NCBI RefSeq assembly: GCF_013344475.1
Contig: NZ_JABUOU010000005.1
Coordinates: forward strand, 86,741-150,740
Length of the DNA stretch: 64,000 bases
Direction: 5' to 3'
Source of the DNA: Martelella limonii
Lineage (GTDB): Bacteria > Pseudomonadota > Alphaproteobacteria > Rhizobiales > Rhizobiaceae
This document shows, piece after piece, positions 60,916 to 64,000 of this stretch (positions are counted from its first letter, which is position 1; each line of letters starts with the position of its first letter). The notes beneath the pieces were generated by a model. It was not told the origin of the DNA. It worked only from the letters and a program-made list of their open reading frames with translations, and made no database searches. Position numbers and translations under genes: made by a program.

Positions 60916-61767
60916 ATGAGTGAGCATGATGATATCAATGAGCAGCCGGTGCGCCGGCGCGGCCGTCCGCGACAGGATATCGGGGCGGCAGCCCTGAACG
61001 AGGAGCGGCCCTTCGTCAGTTCGCTGGCGCGGGGCCTTTCGATTCTCCGTGCCTTCCGGGCGGAGGACAAGGTGCTCGGCACCCAGGCGCTTGCCGAGCG
61101 GACGGGCCTGCACAAGACCACCGTTTCACGCCTGCTCGGCACGCTGACAAAGCTCGGCTATCTGCGCTACATGCCGGAATACGGCAAGTATGCCGTTTCC
61201 AATCAGGTTCTGACCCTCGGCTATGCCGCGATCGGCCGGTTCGGGTTCGGAGAGCTTGTGCGCTCGCATATGGACCAGATTGCCGCGGAAGGCGATTGCG
61301 CCGTGGCGCTGTCGGTGCGCGACGGGCCGGACATGATGTTTGTCGAACTGGTGCGCCGGCCGACGGCGGTTGCGCTCAACCTCAATGTCGGCTCGCGCAT
61401 TCCGCTTGCCGAAAGCGCCCCCGGACGGGCCTATCTGTTCGCCATGGGCGAAGACGAACGGGCGGATGCCTTCGCGCTGCTTGCCGATCTCCACGGCAAG
61501 GCCTGGGAGGCGGACAAGCGGCCCGCGCTGGAAGAGGCGCTGTCGCGGATGTCCGGCAATGGCTATTCGGATTCCTTCGGCGAGTGGAAGGCGGGGCACA
61601 ATGCGGTCGGCGTGGTGCTGCGCGCGCCGATGACCGGCGACATCTACACGCTGAGCGTCGGCGGCAATGCCCGCAACCTGCCGCCGGAAAAGCTGAAATC
61701 GGTGCATCTGCCGATGCTGATGAAGGCCGCACAGGAAATCTCTGCCCTTTCCGTCAGCAATTTCTAG
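60916..61767 (+). CDS. IclR family regulator
   Basis: 283 aa. After a basic N-terminal leader (RRRGRPRQD) the IclR winged HTH covers ~35-95 (SLARGLSILRAF, then ERTGLHKTTVSRLLGTL). The C-terminal effector domain follows with SVRDGPDMMFVEL and SRIPLAESAPGRAYL. It lies directly after the ThDP enzyme gene on the same strand and probably controls it; IclR proteins sense small carboxylic or aromatic acids. Confidence 0.87.
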   Translation: MSEHDDINEQPVRRRGRPRQDIGAAALNEERPFVSSLARGLSILRAFRAEDKVLGTQALAERTGLHKTTVSRLLGTLTKLGYLRYMPEYGKYAVSNQVLTLGYAAIGRFGFGELVRSHMDQIAAEGDCAVALSVRDGPDMMFVELVRRPTAVALNLNVGSRIPLAESAPGRAYLFAMGEDERADAFALLADLHGKAWEADKRPALEEALSRMSGNGYSDSFGEWKAGHNAVGVVLRAPMTGDIYTLSVGGNARNLPPEKLKSVHLPMLMKAAQEISALSVSNF

Positions 61768-61790
61768 CGTGACGTCCCGCGCCTGACAGG

Positions 61791-61814
61791 ATCAGCCGGT
61801 TTCTTCCGGCTGAT
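61791..61814. terminator. hairpin between convergent iclR and xre genes
   Basis: ATCAGCCGG (61791-61799), loop TTTCTT, CCGGCTGAT (61806-61814): a perfect 9-bp stem that overlaps the last codons and stop of the XRE gene. The location suits a shared terminator, but neither strand has a T-run. Confidence 0.4.
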
Positions 61815-62007
61815 ACTCCAGAAGGTCGCCCGGCTGGCAGTCGAGCGCTTCGCAGATCTTCTCCAGCGTCTCGAACCGGACGCCCTTGACCTTGCCCGAT
61901 CTGAGCAGGGAGATGTTCTGTTCGGTGATACCCACATGTTCGGCGAGCGTCTTGGCGCGCATCTTGCGGCACGCGAGCATGACATCGAGATTGACAATGA
62001 TGGCCAT
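61792..62007 (-). CDS. small XRE-type (YozG-like) regulator
   Basis: 71 aa, almost only a Cro/C1 HTH: MLACRKMRAKTLAEHVGITE followed by NISLLRSGKVKGVRFETLEK and CEALDCQPGDLLEY. It starts 3 bp after the DUF2975 gene. Pairs of DUF2975 membrane protein and YozG-like HTH are widespread; the membrane protein may control the regulator. Confidence 0.82.
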   Translation of the reverse strand: MAIIVNLDVMLACRKMRAKTLAEHVGITEQNISLLRSGKVKGVRFETLEKICEALDCQPGDLLEYQPEETG

Positions 62008-62010
62008 GGT

Positions 62011-62562
62011 TCAGACGAACCGCTCATAGTCTTCGTTGATCGTGGTGGCGAGCACCATCACATGCCCCATCACGAACAGGAAGCCCGCAAGCAGGAACAG
62101 CATCAGCTGGTTGCTGCCGATCGCGATCGATATCGCACGGGCGCCGGGCGGATTGGCAAGCGTTGCAAGAAGCGTCGCGACAGGTGGAAGCGCGAGGCCC
62201 GCAATCGCGCCGGTGAGCGCGATCATGCCGGCCCGGCGCAGAAGCAGGGCGACGTCGGTTGAAAACGGATCGGCCCGCTCGAGCCGGTCGAAAAGCTGCC
62301 AGCCGGTCTGCAGCCCATACAGCACCAGGCCCGCGATGAGCGCTGCGATTGTAGCAAGCGCAAGGGCTGTCGCCGGCGTCAGGGTCACGGCTCTGGAAAG
62401 GTCAAGCGCTTCATGAAGCCAGATGGCCGCCAGCTCCGGATCAATCAGCGCTGTGAAAGCGGCATAGCCGACGCCTGCGACGACGCCGGCCTGTATCAGC
62501 CGCGTCAGTAACTTCATGCGCTTACACAGCCGGACGAGGGCGGGAGAATTTTTCGATGTCAT
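62011..62562 (-). CDS. DUF2975 family membrane protein
   Basis: 183 aa from ATG 62562 (GAGG 7 nt upstream; the longer frame to 62622 starts in the AT-rich promoter). Four membrane helices (~20-38, 70-92, 118-140, 152-172) in the DUF2975 arrangement, with YGLQTGWQLFDRLERADPFS between the second and third. Partner of the adjacent HTH protein. Function unknown. Confidence 0.78.
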   Translation of the reverse strand: MTSKNSPALVRLCKRMKLLTRLIQAGVVAGVGYAAFTALIDPELAAIWLHEALDLSRAVTLTPATALALATIAALIAGLVLYGLQTGWQLFDRLERADPFSTDVALLLRRAGMIALTGAIAGLALPPVATLLATLANPPGARAISIAIGSNQLMLFLLAGFLFVMGHVMVLATTINEDYERFV

Positions 62563-62635
62563 TGCGAGGCCTCTTGCTTGACGATATAAAATTAATGTAA
62601 AACAATAATAAATAAACGTCAATCATGAGGTTCTC

Positions 62636-63202
62636 ATGTATCGCTTTTGCAAGGCAGCCTGTTTCCTCGCTCTTCTTCTGCCGGTCGCCTGTTCCACGTT
62701 GGGAGACCCTTCCGAAGCCGTCAGGGCGCAATCGCCCCTCAGTGCCGACCCGCATGCGCTGCTCGTGGCGCTCACGAAACCCGCAGCCCTAGCCGTCGGT
62801 GATGGCGATCTCGCCCTTGCCCTCAGCTGGGCCGTACCCGGACGGAGCCTGATGCAAGAACAGGCCGGGCTCGAAGTCGCGCGCCGCATCGATGTCGCGC
62901 CCGGGCGGGACACGGTCGCGCTCGTGCTTGCGCCTGACGATGCGGACAGCATGTCCGCGCTGCTTGCAGAGATCCGGGATGACAGGCAGGCGGGCGTTGA
63001 GGGCAAGGGCGCGTTTTCGGTTTCATTCACGGCGCGCTGCGTTGAGGGCGGCGCGGACCTTTCCGATATGGCAGTGGATGTCACCCTGATGCTCAGGCCG
63101 GACGAACCGCCGATCGCGCTGATGAAGGGCGCCCCGTTCGGCGCGCTTCTCGCAGCCCGCGGCATTGACCGCCTGCCGGATTGCGCCGCCCTGAAGGGCT
63201 GA
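62636..63202 (+). CDS. hypothetical lipoprotein
   Basis: 188 aa, GAGG 5 nt before the ATG. Lipobox LPVAC gives a lipid-modified cysteine near residue 19. The remainder is soluble with no recognised domain; one further cysteine pair (SFTARCVEG and LPDCAAL) may form a disulfide. It is divergent from DUF2975 and converges on the TctA gene, whose stop lies 3 bp away; TGAGGC/GCCTCA around both stops could form a small shared hairpin. Confidence 0.65.
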   Translation: MYRFCKAACFLALLLPVACSTLGDPSEAVRAQSPLSADPHALLVALTKPAALAVGDGDLALALSWAVPGRSLMQEQAGLEVARRIDVAPGRDTVALVLAPDDADSMSALLAEIRDDRQAGVEGKGAFSVSFTARCVEGGADLSDMAVDVTLMLRPDEPPIALMKGAPFGALLAARGIDRLPDCAALKG

Positions 63203-63205
63203 GGC

Positions 63206-64000
63206 TCAGCGCCTCATGCGGGCGCGCGCGGTGCGGATCAGCGGCCAGAAGAGTGTCAGCAGGGTGATCGCAAACAGCACCGCCGCGATCGGACGTTCGA
63301 AAAAGGCCCAGATATTGCCCTGGGTGAGGATCAGTCCCTGTCGCAGCGACATTTCGATCGTTGGCTGCAGCACCATGCCGATGACGATTGGAGCGACCGG
63401 GAAGCGGAAATGGCGCAGCACGACGCCGACCACGCCGGCGATGAACGCCACCCAGACATCGAACGGATTGCCGTTGACGCCGTAAGCGCCGACCGTGGCG
63501 ATGATCAGGATCAGCCCGATCAGGATCGGCTCGGGAATGCGCAGCACGCGGGTAAACAGCGAAGCGCCGAGCGCGCCGATCGCAAACATCACCAGGTTGA
63601 CGATGATCAGGCAGAAGAAGATCGCATAGATCAGGTCGAGATGGTTGGCGAAAAGCTGTGGTCCCGGCGCGATCCCCTGGATCACCAGCGCGCCGAGCAT
63701 CACGGCGGTCACCGGATCGCCGGGAATGCCGAGCGAGAGCGTCGGCACCAGCGCCGAGCCTGTCACGGCATTGTTGGCGCTTTCGCAGGCCACCAGCCCG
63801 TCGGGCTCCCCATGACCGAAATTGTCGCGCCGCTTGGAGGCGCGGCGGGCTTCCGAATAGGCGATGAAGGCCGCGGTTGCAGCGCCCGTGCCGGGCAGCG
63901 CACCGACGAAGGAGCCGATCAGCGATCCCCTCAGCAGCATGCCGATGCGGCTTTTCCAGGCGGAGAACGGCGGCATCCGGAAACCCACGCGCATCTGTTC
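63206..64000 (-). CDS. tctA: tripartite tricarboxylate transporter permease TctA (5' part outside window)
   Basis: C-terminal ~264 residues; the frame is open to the window edge. Family motifs: GSLIGSFVGALPGTGAATAAFIAYSEA, CESANNAVTGSALVPTLSLGIPG and AVMLGALVIQGIAPGP, followed by several membrane helices. TctA is the large sodium-coupled permease of TTT systems for carboxylates; TctB and TctC are presumably further upstream outside the window. Confidence 0.88.
   Translation of the reverse strand, partial: EQMRVGFRMPPFSAWKSRIGMLLRGSLIGSFVGALPGTGAATAAFIAYSEARRASKRRDNFGHGEPDGLVACESANNAVTGSALVPTLSLGIPGDPVTAVMLGALVIQGIAPGPQLFANHLDLIYAIFFCLIIVNLVMFAIGALGASLFTRVLRIPEPILIGLILIIATVGAYGVNGNPFDVWVAFIAGVVGVVLRHFRFPVAPIVIGMVLQPTIEMSLRQGLILTQGNIWAFFERPIAAVLFAITLLTLFWPLIRTARARMRR

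Overview
The window reads as a GC-rich alphaproteobacterium, most likely Hyphomicrobiales/Rhizobiaceae-like. The inference rests on gene content: several TRAP transporters, a DUF1403-ScpB pair of the kind often carried on rhizobial secondary replicons, Kdp with a linked IIA-Ntr paralogue, and many small regulator/catabolism cassettes. No rRNA, tRNA or CRISPR was found, and the species cannot be fixed from sequence alone.

Layout. 1-3649: 3' end of a two-partner-secretion exoprotein with MBG-type repeats, and its TpsB outer-membrane transporter. 3983-5020: AraC regulator. 5397-7946: a PAS-GGDEF-EAL c-di-GMP protein flanked by two paralogous tiny zinc-ribbon membrane proteins. 8162-10793: TetR, small membrane protein and divergent MFS exporter, with a clear operator. 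10839-17606: DUF2267 protein, a secreted MORN-repeat protein coupled to a secreted 715-residue protein of unknown function, and a DUF2207 membrane protein. 17756-18962: mobile mystery proteins A/B (HTH + Fic) preceded by five 18-bp palindromes spaced 32-33 bp. 19360-28250: a kdp potassium-uptake cluster in non-canonical order (kdpF, orf62, kdpB, a 26-aa membrane peptide, kdpA, kdpC, kdpD, kdpE) ending in a PtsN-like IIA gene. 28787-29358: ParDE toxin-antitoxin. Degenerate intergenic repeats and gene relics (VOC, IS3 transposase) are scattered through 5-30 kb, which is the accessory half.

The right half is catabolic. 29890-36979: gluconate-kinase-like enzyme, DctPQM TRAP importer, 3-hydroxyisobutyrate-dehydrogenase-like enzyme, ABM protein, SAF-domain oxidoreductase and LysR (probably a sugar-acid pathway). 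37648-38769: Gfo/Idh/MocA dehydrogenase. 38815-44019: LysR, second DctPQM, tautomerase-like protein and alpha/beta hydrolase. 44326-50259: TetR and a two-adaptor RND efflux operon. 50549-56901: LacI, alpha-L-rhamnosidase and an ABC sugar importer in which the binding protein and first permease both carry large deletions. 57204-58834: DUF1403 and ScpB. 59132-61767: ThDP-dependent enzyme and IclR. 61792-63202: XRE/DUF2975 pair and a lipoprotein. 63206-64000: 3' part of a TctA-type permease.

Common theme: compact local-regulator/operon cassettes with recognisable palindromic operators between divergent genes. The most unusual items are the regularly phased operator array ahead of the Fic pair, the twin zinc-ribbon membrane proteins around the c-di-GMP gene, and the re-ordered kdp cluster with its own IIA-Ntr-like protein.
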